From the NCBI GenBank assembly GCA_963756545.1, contig CAVWNY010000001.1, positions 744,001 to 808,000 of the forward strand: a DNA stretch of 64,000 nt, in the 5' to 3' direction. The notes below the pieces were generated by a model. The model had not been told where the DNA came from. It saw only the letters and a program-made list of their open reading frames with translations, and did no database searches. The DNA comes from DATFDN01 sp963756545 (GTDB lineage Bacteria > Pseudomonadota > Alphaproteobacteria > Acetobacterales > Acetobacteraceae). Position 1 is the stretch's first letter. Each line of letters opens with the position of its first letter. The position numbers were made by a program, and so were the translations under genes. Shown piece after piece: positions 26,452 to 35,521 of this stretch.

Positions 26452-27567
26452 GGGACGCAGCCCGCCGGCCGGGCGGAGTCTCTCCAGCACCGTGCGAAAT
26501 CCGGCGCGCTGCGCCGCCGCCGCCGCCGGATTTTCCAGCAGCGCGGCAAGCTCGCCGGCGACGCGGTCGGGCGTGCAGTCCTGCTGCATCAGCTCGGGCA
26601 CCAGCCCCAGCCCGGCCTCCCGCCCGATGCCCGCGGCGAGAAGGTTCACCAGAGCGGCATACCGAACCGTGAGCAGCCGCCGCGCGATCACCCCCGTCAG
26701 CGGGTTCACGCGATAGGCCACCAGCATCGGCACGCCGGCCATCGCCAGTTCCAGGGTGGCGGTGCCCGACTTGGTCAGCGCGGCGGCGGAGGCGGCGAAG
26801 GCGTCGTGCTTGCCCCCCTGTTCGCCGATCAGCAGCGGCCGGACGGGCCAGGTTTCGGCGCCGGCCCGCACCGCATCGGCGACCGGCCCGGCGAGCGGCA
26901 CCGCCGGCACGACGGCCGGCCCGGGCAAGCGGCGCAGGGTTTCGCCCACAACCGGCAGCAGGCGCTCGACCTCCGAGCGGCGGCTGCCGGGCATGATCGT
27001 CAGGACGCGCGCGCCCGGCGGGAGGCCGTGGACGGCCCGGAACCGAACAGCGTCGCCTGAATCGGCGCCGCTTTCCAGCACCGGGTGGCCCACGAAGGTC
27101 GCGGGCAGACCGTGGCGGGCGAAGAACGCCGGCTCGAACGGCAGCAGACACAGCAGCCGGTCCCACAGCCCCGGATAGTGCCGCACCCGGCCCTCGCGCC
27201 AGGCCCAGACCTGCGGGGCGACGTAGTGGACGCGCCGGATGCCGAGCGGGGCGACGGCGCGCAGCACCCGCATCGCGAAGCCGGGGCTGTCGATGGTGAC
27301 GACGAGCGCCGGGCGCCGCGCCGCAATGTCGGCAACGGCCTCGGCCAGCCGTCGCCTGAGCTGACGCAGCCGGGGCAGCACCTCCAGGAAGCCCATCAGA
27401 GCCAGTTCGCCGATCGGGAATAGGCTCGACAGCCCCTGGACCCTCATGGTGGTGCCGCCGAGGCCGGCGAAGCCAAGGTCAGGCCGACGCGCGCGCAGCG
27501 CCGCCATGAGCCGCCCGCCCAATACGTCGCCGCTCGGCTCGCCGGCGATCAGATAGATCAGGGGCAA
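26404..27567 (-). CDS. lpxB: Lipid-A-disaccharide synthase
   Basis: GT19 enzyme that joins UDP-2,3-diacylglucosamine and lipid X to lipid A disaccharide phosphate at the inner membrane. The 387 residues include the opening IAGEPSGDVLGGRLMAAL, MGFLEVLPRL, YVAPQVWAWREGR, FVGHPVLE, the donor-side MPGSRRSEVERLLP and KSGTATLELAMAGVPM. It shows that the organism makes lipid A. The rest of the lpx cluster (lpxD, fabZ, lpxA) is not in the window. Its end overlaps the convergent oxidoreductase. Confidence 0.96.
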   Translation of the reverse strand: MPLIYLIAGEPSGDVLGGRLMAALRARRPDLGFAGLGGTTMRVQGLSSLFPIGELALMGFLEVLPRLRQLRRRLAEAVADIAARRPALVVTIDSPGFAMRVLRAVAPLGIRRVHYVAPQVWAWREGRVRHYPGLWDRLLCLLPFEPAFFARHGLPATFVGHPVLESGADSGDAVRFRAVHGLPPGARVLTIMPGSRRSEVERLLPVVGETLRRLPGPAVVPAVPLAGPVADAVRAGAETWPVRPLLIGEQGGKHDAFAASAAALTKSGTATLELAMAGVPMLVAYRVNPLTGVIARRLLTVRYAALVNLLAAGIGREAGLGLVPELMQQDCTPDRVAGELAALLENPAAAAAQRAGFRTVLERLRPAGGLRPSEAAAEAVLEVLEQT

Positions 27568-27695
27568 GGCTCAGCCATGCGCGCCAGAGTTGTTATCAAT
27601 CGCCCTTTATCCTGACCTATGCCGTCAAGCCCGCGCGCACCAAGTCCCGGGCCGACCGCCTTGTTCCCGGTTCGCGGGTGTGACGGGGGAATCGG

Positions 27696-28133
27696 TCAGA
27701 AATGAGGTCCGTTCACATCAGGCGTGTCAGAGCCATACAGCATCGCCGGGTCGACTTGAGGCTTCATGATCTCGACCAGCGCGCCGCCTCGGACAGCTCG
27801 GAAAAAGCAGCTCCGCCGCCCGGTGTGACAGGCGACGCCGGACTGGTCCACCAGGAGCAGAAGAGCGTCGCCGTCGCAGTCAAGGCGCAGCTCCTTCAGC
27901 TGCTGCACCTGCCCCGACGTTTCCCCCTTGCGCCACAGCGCGCCGCGACTGCGGCTGAAGTAGCACACGCGCCCCGTCGCCAGCGTCTCGGCCAATGCCG
28001 CGCGGTTCATCCACGCCATCATCAGGACCGCGCCCGTGTCGTGCTGCTGGGCAATTGCGGGCACGAGCCCAGCGGCGTCGAACCGAACCGCATCCAGCAT
28101 CGCGGGCGGGGCGGCCATTTCATCCTTGCTCAT
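27696..28133 (-). CDS. hisI: Phosphoribosyl-AMP cyclohydrolase
   Basis: Opens the purine ring of PR-AMP in the third step of histidine synthesis. The 145 residues are HisI alone, without the HisE pyrophosphohydrolase domain. Diagnostic segments are VLMMAWMNRAALAETLATG, YFSRSRGALWRKGETSGQ, the magnesium site DCDGDALLLLVDQ and the zinc cysteines in ACHTGRRSCFF. It is isolated from other his genes. Confidence 0.96.
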   Translation of the reverse strand: MSKDEMAAPPAMLDAVRFDAAGLVPAIAQQHDTGAVLMMAWMNRAALAETLATGRVCYFSRSRGALWRKGETSGQVQQLKELRLDCDGDALLLLVDQSGVACHTGRRSCFFRAVRGGALVEIMKPQVDPAMLYGSDTPDVNGPHF

Positions 28134-28213
28134 GGATGCTATCTTGGGTTGGCGGCCCGCCGCGGAGAAGGACCGATCCGGGCGATGCTGGCCCGCGCTT
28201 GACGGAGGAATTG

Positions 28214-28960
28214 ATGCCCGTGACCGCCGCGGCCGAGGCCGCCCTTGCCACGCGCCGCCGCGCCGTCTCCGCTGGCGCAGGCTTTTGGCACACCACGTTC
28301 ATCGGCGCCAACCGCTACCGCCCGGATGCCGCGCCGCCGCCCGCCCCGGATGCGATCTATCCGGTGGCGTTCCTCGTCGAGCAGGACGCCGGCGCGATCG
28401 TCGGGGCGCATTTCCATCAGGCCGACCAGTTCCAGGTGATGCTGCGCGGCGGCGGGCGGCTGGGCACGCATGACGCCGGGCCGATCGCGGTCCACTTCGC
28501 CGGCGCGTTCTCGGCCTACGGACCGATCCGCGCGGGCGCGGAGGGCCTGCACTATTTCACGCTTCGCAACGGCTGGGACCCCGGTGCGCGCTACATGCCC
28601 GGCGCGCGCGCCGACCTGCCGCGATCCCGCCGGCATCGCATGGCCTTAGCCGGGCCCTTGCCGGAGCGGAGCGGGGAGGCGATCGGCCGGGAGACGGTCC
28701 TAGGCCCGGAGCCGGACGGGCTGGCCACCTGGCGCTGGCGTCTGTCCGAAGGCGCGCAACTGGACGGCCCAGACCCGGCGGACGGGCGCGGCCAGTTCTG
28801 GCTCGTGCTGGCCGGCGCTCTGTGGCGCGGCGAAACGCTCGGGCCGCGCTCCTGCGTGTTCGTCGGCCCCGAGGAACCCGGCCTGATCGGCACGGCAGGG
28901 GCGGGCGGGCTGGACGTGCTCGCCATGCAGTTCCCCCGCCGTCCCGCCGGCGTGCATTAA
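28214..28960 (+). CDS. Cupin-fold hypothetical protein
   Basis: A 248-residue protein with at least one cupin-like stretch (HFHQADQFQVMLRGGG, around residues 75-90), where the two histidines and following residues could bind metal. A second half (residues 150-248, WRWRLSEGAQL to GGLDVLAMQFP) has a similar rhythm and may be a second cupin barrel. No catalytic assignment is possible. The ATG at 28214 follows GGAGGA. It lies 10 bases before the CaiB gene and is probably the first gene of that operon, so it may act on the same substrate or sense it. Confidence 0.75.
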   Translation: MPVTAAAEAALATRRRAVSAGAGFWHTTFIGANRYRPDAAPPPAPDAIYPVAFLVEQDAGAIVGAHFHQADQFQVMLRGGGRLGTHDAGPIAVHFAGAFSAYGPIRAGAEGLHYFTLRNGWDPGARYMPGARADLPRSRRHRMALAGPLPERSGEAIGRETVLGPEPDGLATWRWRLSEGAQLDGPDPADGRGQFWLVLAGALWRGETLGPRSCVFVGPEEPGLIGTAGAGGLDVLAMQFPRRPAGVH

Positions 28961-28970
28961 GGACGACATC

Positions 28971-30146
28971 GTGCGACCCCTGGAGGGATTCCGCGTCGTC
29001 GCGCTCGAGCACGCCCTCGCGGCGCCGCTCTGCACCCGCCACCTGGCCGACCTCGGTGCCGAGGTCCTCAAGATCGAGCGGCCGGGCGAGGGCGACTTCG
29101 CGCGCGGCTATGACAGCTTCGTGCGCGGGGTCTCGTCGTTCGTCGTCTGGCTCAATCGCGGAAAGCGCAGCGTGACGCTCGACCTCAAGAACCCATCCGC
29201 GCGGGAGGTGCTGGACCGCCTGATCGAGGGCGCCGACGTAATGGTGCAGAATCTCGCGCCGGGGGCAACGGCGCGGCTCGGCCTCGACTTCACGGCGCTT
29301 AGCCCGCGCTACCCGCGCCTGATCGTCTGCGACATCTCTGGCTACGGCGACGGCGGGCCGTTCGGGGACAAGAAAGCGTACGACCTGCTGATCCAGGCCG
29401 AATCCGGCCTCATCAGCGTCACCGGCACACAAGAGCAGCCCTCCCGCGTCGGCATCTCGGCGGCCGATATCGCGACCGGGATGTATGCCCAATCCGCCAT
29501 CCTGGCCGCCCTGCTGCGCCGGGAGCGGACCGGGCAGGGAGCCAATGTCAAGGTCGCGATGCTCGATGCGTTGGCGGAGTGGATGTCCTATCCGATGTAC
29601 CGCACGATTTACGGGAACTCGCCGCTACCGCGTCAGCCGCTGAACCATCCGGCTCTGGCGCCCTACGGCAACCATCGGGTGAAGGACGGCGAGGTGATCT
29701 TCGGACTCCAGAACGAGCGCGAATGGGCGACCTTCTGCACCAAGGTGATGGGTAGGCCGGACTGGATCGGCGATCCGCGCTATCGTGATAATAACACGCG
29801 ACGCGAGCACCGCGCCGAACTGACGGGCGAGATCGAGGCATTCTTCGCCGACAAGACCGCCCTGGATGTCGTGGCGATGCTCGACGCGGCCGGCATTGCC
29901 AACGGCCGCCTCAATGACGCCCGCGCACTGTGGGAGCATCCGCAACTCGCCGCGCGCGACCGCTGGCGCGAGATCGCCACACCCGTCGGCCCGCTCCGTG
30001 CCCTGCTGCCGCCGGTGATCTTCACCGACACGGAGGCGGCGATGGGTGACGTCCCGGCGCTCGGCCAGCACACCGAGCAGGTGCTCGCGGAGTTGGGCTA
30101 CGGACAGGCCGACATCGCCGCAATGCGCGCGGAAGGAGCGATATGA
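28971..30146 (+). CDS. CaiB/BaiF family CoA-transferase
   Basis: Type III CoA-transferase of 391 residues that moves CoA between carboxylic acids by a glutamyl/aspartyl anhydride mechanism. The family opening LEGFRVVALEHALAAPLCTRHLADLGAEVLKIERPG is present in pieces, and the catalytic aspartate lies in KAYDLLIQAESGL near residue 135-170. VKVAMLDALAEWMSYP and GNHRVKDGEVIFG are further family features. Start is GTG at 28971. It overlaps the MaoC gene by four bases, indicating a shared catabolic route of a CoA ester. Substrate unknown. Confidence 0.9.
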   Translation: MRPLEGFRVVALEHALAAPLCTRHLADLGAEVLKIERPGEGDFARGYDSFVRGVSSFVVWLNRGKRSVTLDLKNPSAREVLDRLIEGADVMVQNLAPGATARLGLDFTALSPRYPRLIVCDISGYGDGGPFGDKKAYDLLIQAESGLISVTGTQEQPSRVGISAADIATGMYAQSAILAALLRRERTGQGANVKVAMLDALAEWMSYPMYRTIYGNSPLPRQPLNHPALAPYGNHRVKDGEVIFGLQNEREWATFCTKVMGRPDWIGDPRYRDNNTRREHRAELTGEIEAFFADKTALDVVAMLDAAGIANGRLNDARALWEHPQLAARDRWREIATPVGPLRALLPPVIFTDTEAAMGDVPALGQHTEQVLAELGYGQADIAAMRAEGAI

Positions 30147-30640
30147 CCGAGGCGTTCGACCCCGCGCAGCATCGCATGCTGCCCGAGCAGCGCTGGTTCG
30201 ACGATTTCCGGCTGGGCGAGCGGTTCCTCCTGCCCAGCCGGACGATGACGGAGGCGGTGTTCCTCGCCTTCCAGGCGGCCAGCGGGGACAACCACCCGAT
30301 CCATTACGACGTGGAGTACTGTCGCGCGCGCGGGATGCCGGGCCTGCTCGCGCATGGGCTGCAAACGCTCGCGCAGACCGCGCCCGGCGCGGGGTTGTTC
30401 CCGTTCATGACCGAGGAGGCGCTGGTCGGCTTCCTGGAGCAGTCGAGCCGCTTCCTCCGTCCGGTGTTTGCCGGCGACACGCTCTATACGGCGCTGGAGA
30501 TCGACGAGCTGGCCCCGAACCGTACGACCGGCGTGGTCGGCCTGCGCAGCACGGTCCACAATCAGCGCCGCGAGCTGGCGCTGGAGGGGCGCCAGCGATA
30601 CCTGCTGCGGCGCAGGCCTGGACGGGAGGAGACGGCATGA
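30143..30640 (+). CDS. MaoC-like hotdog-fold dehydratase
   Basis: A 165-residue single-hotdog enoyl-CoA-hydratase-like protein. The hydratase motif is clear: FQAASGDNHPIHYDVEYCRA (Asp and His catalytic), followed by PGLLAHGLQTLAQTA. FLRPVFAGDTLYTALEI is also typical. It probably hydrates or dehydrates the CoA ester made by the adjoining CoA-transferase. Related small MaoC/CaiB pairs occur in mesaconate/citramalate-type pathways, but that link is speculative. Overlaps the preceding gene by ATGA. Confidence 0.88.
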   Translation: MTEAFDPAQHRMLPEQRWFDDFRLGERFLLPSRTMTEAVFLAFQAASGDNHPIHYDVEYCRARGMPGLLAHGLQTLAQTAPGAGLFPFMTEEALVGFLEQSSRFLRPVFAGDTLYTALEIDELAPNRTTGVVGLRSTVHNQRRELALEGRQRYLLRRRPGREETA

Positions 30641-30800
30641 AGATCGCCGGCCACGATCCGCTGCGCCCGAGGCGATCGCGGCGCGGATGCGTGAGGCAGC
30701 CGGCGGCTGCGAGCCGGGCAGCATCTTCACCCTCCGCTCCGCGGCCATCGACATCGCGCTCTGGGGCATCAAGGGCAACGCGCTGGGTCAGCCGTTTTAT
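30637..30800 (+). pseudogene. Fragment of a mandelate racemase/muconate lactonizing enzyme family gene
   Basis: Coding remnants of the middle of an MR/MLE-type enolase: GHDPLRP, then in a shifted frame EAIAARMREAAGG and FTLRSAAIDIALWGIKGNA followed by LGQPFYR. In intact enzymes this segment lies around residues 90-150, just before the barrel. The N-terminal capping domain, the frame, and the whole catalytic barrel are missing. The right border coincides with the IS630 relic. It was probably the third gene of the CaiB-MaoC operon. Confidence 0.7.
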
Positions 30801-30825
30801 CGGGAACCGAATACGAACCTGCATA

Positions 30826-31014
30826 TCAGGCGGCCTGAAGGAGGCGAAGGCGGTGCTTCGGCATACGTGCCTGCCGAACCGGCAGGCGATCGGCCGACGC
30901 CGATATGATGCGCGCGCACTGGACATGCTTGTGCGGCTGGTTGCGGTCCACCACGATCGCATCCAGCCGCGCCCGGTCGGACGCATTCAGGATCACGCAA
31001 ATCTCTTGTCCCAT
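30826..31014 (-). pseudogene. N-terminal remnant of an IS630-family transposase
   Basis: About 45 codons match the N-terminus of a different IS630 subgroup: MGQEICVILNASDRARLDAI, then QPHKHVQCARIISASADRLPV. It breaks off before the helix-turn-helix and all catalytic residues. It is unrelated in detail to the complete IS630 at 7346-8617. Between 30800 and 31168 nothing else coding is recognised; the start of the next gene follows at 31169. Confidence 0.7.
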
Positions 31015-31168
31015 GCGTGTCGTTTCGCATGCCCTGACCCTACCGGGAATCCCCTGAATGCGTCAGAACACTAGCGACAGGCGGGCGGGCGCGACTGTCG
31101 TTGCACTTCGCGGCAGGCGCGCGCATTGTCGGGGCAGTCTTATCGCTCGCATCGCGGGAGCCCCACGC

Positions 31169-32707
31169 ATGAACGGCGCCGAATCGCTCGTCCACACGCT
31201 GCTCGCCAGCAACGTCGATACCTGCTTCTCCAATCCCGGCACCTCCGAGATGCACTTCGTGGCGGCGCTGGACCGCATTCCGGGAATGCGCTGCGTGCTC
31301 GGCCTGTTCGAGGGCGTGGTGACGGGGGCGGCGGATGGGTATGCGCGCATGACGGGCCGGCCCGCCGCGACCCTGCTGCACTGCGGCCCCGGCCTTGCCA
31401 ACGGATTGGCCAATCTGCACAACGCGCGCCGCGCCGCGACCCCGATCGTGAACATCGCGGGCGATCAGGCGACCTACCATCGCCCGCTTGACGCACCGCT
31501 GACGGCCGACACCGAGGGCTGGGCGCGCGGCGTTTCGGGCTGGGTGCGGACCGCGACCTCGTCGGCGACCGTGGGTCGTGACGCGGCGGTTGCCGTGCAG
31601 GCCGCGCGCACGGCGCCGGGGCAGATCGCGACCCTGATTCTGCCGGCCGACACCGCCTGGACCGACGGCGGCGTGGTGGGCGAGACGCTGCCGGTGCCGC
31701 AGCGGCCGCGGGCCGATCCGCACCAGATCCGGCAAGTCGCGGGCGTGCTGCGGCGAAGGGACAGGACGCTGCTCCTGCTGGGCGGCGACGCGCTCGCCGA
31801 GCCGGCGCTCGCGCTGGCGCACCGGATCGCGGCGCACACCGGGGCGGCGGTCATGGCGATGGGATCGAACGCCCGCATGGCGCGCGGGCAGGGGCGGCCG
31901 GCGGTCAACCGCATCCCCTATCCGGTCGATCAGGCGATTAAGGCGCTGTCGGGGTTCCGCCAGATCGTGCTGGTCGCCTGCCGCAAGCCGGTGATCTTCT
32001 TCGCCTACCCGAACAAGCCCGGCAGCCCGGTTCCCGACGACGCTGACATGCACATCCTCGCCCGGCCCGAGCAGGATCCCATGGACGCGCTGGCGCATCT
32101 AGCCGACGAACTGGGTGCCCCCCCGGCCGCCGTCCCCGATGCCGGATCCCGCCCGGAGCCGGCGCGTGGCGCGCTGAGCCCGGAGAGCTTCGCGCGCACC
32201 CTCGCCGCGCTGTTGCCCGACAACGCGGTGGTGGCCGACGAGGCGATCACCTTCGGCCGCGGCTTCTTTCCCGCCACCTACGCCGCCGCCCCGCATGATT
32301 GGCTCCAGGTCACGGGCGGCGCGATCGGCGGCGGAATGCCTCTGGCGACGGGCGCGGCGATCGGCGCGCCGGGCCGGCGGGTGGTCAATCTCCAGGCTGA
32401 CGGCTCGGCGATGTATACCATGCAGGCGCTGTGGACCCAGGCGCGCGAGCGGCTGGACGTGACGACGGTGATCTTCTCCAACCGCAAGTATCAAATCCTG
32501 ATCGGCGAGTTGGCCAACGTCGGCGCCAACCCCGGGCGCACCGCGATGGACATGCTGGACCTCGGCAACCCCGACCTCGACTGGACGGGGATGGCGCGCA
32601 GCATGGGCGTGGAGGCGGCACGGGCAGAAAGTTGCGAAGCCTTCGCCGATCTGTTCGCCCAGTCGATGGGTGCGAAGGGGCCATTCCTGATCGAGTTGCC
32701 GACGTAG
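31169..32707 (+). CDS. Thiamine-diphosphate-dependent enzyme, acetolactate-synthase-like
   Basis: A 512-residue ThDP enzyme with the three standard domains. The pyrimidine-binding domain has the catalytic glutamate in LGLFEGVVTGAADGYARMTG, the central domain spans roughly 185-320, and the diphosphate-binding domain carries NLQADGSAMYTMQALWTQAR, where the usual GDG is ADG, and the distal NRKYQIL. It resembles catabolic IlvB/benzoylformate decarboxylase relatives rather than biosynthetic IlvB, having no regulatory subunit beside it. It follows decayed DNA and precedes the HcnBC-like genes, which are on the other strand. Start at the ATG 31169; the frame is open to 31058. Confidence 0.85.
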   Translation: MNGAESLVHTLLASNVDTCFSNPGTSEMHFVAALDRIPGMRCVLGLFEGVVTGAADGYARMTGRPAATLLHCGPGLANGLANLHNARRAATPIVNIAGDQATYHRPLDAPLTADTEGWARGVSGWVRTATSSATVGRDAAVAVQAARTAPGQIATLILPADTAWTDGGVVGETLPVPQRPRADPHQIRQVAGVLRRRDRTLLLLGGDALAEPALALAHRIAAHTGAAVMAMGSNARMARGQGRPAVNRIPYPVDQAIKALSGFRQIVLVACRKPVIFFAYPNKPGSPVPDDADMHILARPEQDPMDALAHLADELGAPPAAVPDAGSRPEPARGALSPESFARTLAALLPDNAVVADEAITFGRGFFPATYAAAPHDWLQVTGGAIGGGMPLATGAAIGAPGRRVVNLQADGSAMYTMQALWTQARERLDVTTVIFSNRKYQILIGELANVGANPGRTAMDMLDLGNPDLDWTGMARSMGVEAARAESCEAFADLFAQSMGAKGPFLIELPT

Positions 32708-32782
32708 AGGGCCAGAGGCCCGCCCGAGAAAAGGCCCCGGCCGAGGATCCGCGACTGGGGGGCGCCCCGAAATCGCGGATGC

Positions 32783-34220
32783 TCACCCGCGCTCGACCGC
32801 GTTGATTTCGGTCTCGGAGCGCGGGACGGCGGCGAGTTCGGCCAACGTGACCGGCTTCACCGGCGTCCGCAGCCGCAGATAGCCGATCTCGGCCGGTCCG
32901 ACGCCCCGTGCGTCGGCGATCATCTCCGTCACGGTCAGGCCGCAGAGCCGGCCCTGGCACGGTCCCATCCCGCAGCGCAGGAACGCCTTCATCTGGTTCG
33001 GTCCCGCCGCGTGCAGCTCGCGCGCCGCCTCGCGGAGCTGCCGGCCGGTCACCTCCTCGCAGCGGCAGACGACGGCATCGGGCGGCGCCAAGCGCATGGC
33101 GCGGGAGGGGCGGTACAGCGCATCAAGGAACGCACGGCCGCGGGTGAAGCGTCGCAGGACCGCGCGGGGTGCGGCGGCGAGACGGTCCCGCGTCTCGGCG
33201 TCGATCGCCCCCAAGACGCGCGCCGCCTCCAGCACCGCCAGTTCGCCGCGCGCGGCAGCGGCTTCCGCGCCCAGGATTCCCGCGCCGTCGCCCGCGACCG
33301 CGATGCACGGAACGCTGGAATTCCCCCAGGCGTCGGTGTGCGGCTGCCAGCACGCCTGCGCCTCGTTCCACTCCAGCGCGCAGCCCGCCGCGCCGGCGAG
33401 GTTGACGTTGGGGGCGACGCCCTGGTGCAGCAGGACGATGCCGGCCCGAACGGTGCCGGCGCGCCTGCCGCGACGGTAGCTCAGCCGCTTCGCCTCGCCC
33501 TCGGGCGCGATCGCGATGTCGGTGACGCCGGCAATGACCTTCACCCGCCGGCGCACGCGCGCCATCAGGCGCAGCCCCCTCAGCGCATAGGGCGAGCGGA
33601 GAAAGCCTGGCAGGTGCCGTGCCGCGCGCCGCCGGTTCTCGCGCGGCGTGGTGTCCAGGATCAGGGAAGGGGCATGGCCGGCCGCGAGGTATTGGCTCGC
33701 CAGCAGCCAAAGAAGCGGCCCCATGCCCACCAGGACCACCGCGGCGCTGGGCACCATCCCGGACGCCTTCAGCAAGATCTGCGCCCCGCCGGCGGTCATC
33801 ACGCCCGGCCGGGTCCAGCCCTTGATGGGGAACGGCCGCTCCAGCGCGCCGGTCGCCACGATGACGTGACGCGCCGCGACGATCCGGCTCTCGCCGCGCC
33901 GGGAGATGCCGAGCGTCGGCGTCTCGTCCAGATGCCGAGACGCTCGCCTCGGGCAGATAGTCCGCGGTGGCGGTGGCGAATGACCGCGCCAGGGTCGCGC
34001 CGCGCCAGTAGTCGGGGCCGAGCACGTCCTCGTGCCGCAGCCGCGTGGTGGTGACGGCGCGGTAGATCTGTCCGCCAGGCGCGAACGCCTCGTCGAGTAC
34101 GAGCGCCGAGAGCCCCAGGCCCGAGGCCGCGATCGCCGCCGCCATGCCGGCGGGTCCGGCGCCGACGATGGCAAGGTCGTACGAGGTCTTCACGGCTTCG
34201 ATTCCGCCGAGTTGGGTCAC
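32783..34220 (-). pseudogene. FAD/BFD-type oxidoreductase (HcnB / opine oxidase subunit A-like) with a +1 frameshift
   Basis: Two frames encode about 478 residues. Frame one (34220 to about 33936) begins with the Rossmann motif YDLAIVGAGPAGMAAAIAAS and PGGQIYR. One extra base near 33935 separates it from frame two, which continues HLDETPTLGISRRGESRIV, ATGALERPFPIKGWT, CIAVAGDGAGILG and a C-terminal cysteine cluster CRCEEVTG and CGMGPCQGRLCG typical of HcnB/OoxA Fe-S binding. Such proteins form a membrane-associated flavin dehydrogenase with HcnC- and HcnA-like subunits that oxidises glycine, opines or D-amino acids. Its start overlaps the HcnC-like stop by four bases. Confidence 0.82.
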
Positions 34221-35362
34221 CTCGCCGCCTCCCGCCCGCCGTCCTGCGTCTGGCCTCGCATCAGCCTCCGTGCGCTGAACGGGGCGAGGTCGTCGCGCAG
34301 GGCGCCGGCGGCGATCATCGGGGCCACTTCGTTCGCATGAATCGCGGCCAGGGTTACGCCGCTGTGGCAGGTGCAGAGAAACGCGCCGGGCGCCTCGGCC
34401 GACTGGTCGTAGATCGGGAATCCGTCGGGGGTCATGACGCGCAGCGCGGCCCAGGTTCGGACGACGTTCAGCCGGCCGAGTACCGGGAACATGCGCACGG
34501 CGCGCTGCGCCATGGTCCCCAGCACGCCCAGCCCGACATGCGTGTCGAAGCCCGCCTCCTCCAGGGAATCGCCGATCATCACCCCACCCTCGTCGGTCTG
34601 GCGCAAGGTGACGATCGGATGCGAAAGAAAGGGCGCGGTCTTCTCGGTGACGATGATCTGGCCGCGTTGCGGGCGGACGGGGGCGTGCAAACCGACCATC
34701 GGCGCCAGGCGCGCGTTGCCGTTGCCGGCCGCGAGGACGATCCGGGCCGACGACACGATCCGTCCGGCGGAGGCGGCGCGGAAGCCGCCATCCTGGTGCG
34801 TGATCGCGTCCACCGGACGCAGGGGCATGTAGCGCCCGCCGAGGCGTGCGAAGGCGGTGTGCAGCGCGCGGAACAGGCGCAGCGAATTCACGTGCCCATC
34901 GAGCGGGCAGTAGCTTCCGCCCACCACCTCCGGCCCGATGTGCGGAAAGACGCTCTCCAGCCGGGCGCGCTCCACGAACTCATAGGGATACGGCACCATG
35001 TCGGGCTGATTGTGCAGCCGGGCCAGCATCTGCCGCCGCCGCTCCAATTCCGCTTCCGACAATGCCAGCGTGAAGCCGCCGGGGCGGGAATGGGCGACAT
35101 CGACGCCGCTCTGGTCGAACAGCTCCGCCGCGAAGGCTGCCCAGATGTCGGAGGAGTGCTTGGTCCAGGCCGCGTAGCGCGGCATGCCGAGCCCCTTGCT
35201 CTGCACCCAGACCAGGGCGAAGTTGCCGCGCGATGCGCGGTAGGCGAGGTCGCCTTCGTCGAGGATGGCCACGCGCAGGCCGCGACGGACGAGACCATAG
35301 CCGACCGCCGCGCCGACCAAGCCGCCGCCGACCACCACCACGTCGAAATCCCGCTCCGTCAT
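34217..35362 (-). CDS. FAD-dependent DAO-type oxidoreductase (HcnC / opine oxidase subunit B-like)
   Basis: A 381-residue D-amino-acid-oxidase-fold flavoprotein. The ADP-binding motif VVVVGGGLVGAAVGYGLVRRG is at the N-terminus, VLAAGNGNARL and the late APGAFLCTCHSGVTLAAIHANEV close the FAD site. Together with the downstream HcnB-like and the divergent HcnA-like gene it completes the three kinds of subunit found in hydrogen cyanide synthase and opine/octopine oxidase. The likely substrate is an imino- or amino-acid; cyanide production is not implied. Confidence 0.88.
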   Translation of the reverse strand: MTERDFDVVVVGGGLVGAAVGYGLVRRGLRVAILDEGDLAYRASRGNFALVWVQSKGLGMPRYAAWTKHSSDIWAAFAAELFDQSGVDVAHSRPGGFTLALSEAELERRRQMLARLHNQPDMVPYPYEFVERARLESVFPHIGPEVVGGSYCPLDGHVNSLRLFRALHTAFARLGGRYMPLRPVDAITHQDGGFRAASAGRIVSSARIVLAAGNGNARLAPMVGLHAPVRPQRGQIIVTEKTAPFLSHPIVTLRQTDEGGVMIGDSLEEAGFDTHVGLGVLGTMAQRAVRMFPVLGRLNVVRTWAALRVMTPDGFPIYDQSAEAPGAFLCTCHSGVTLAAIHANEVAPMIAAGALRDDLAPFSARRLMRGQTQDGGREAAR

Positions 35363-35521
35363 CGCCGTTCGCGCGCCCGGAGCCGGCCCTTTCCGTCGTT
35401 TCGCATGGTCGGAAGCTCCGCCGGGGACGGCTCGGCGTCAAATCGGAAGTCAGCCGGGGCTGTTGCTTTCACCGGCTGTTCCTCGACCCCACGGAATTGA
35501 CCGCCCGATCTGGGGAACCGG

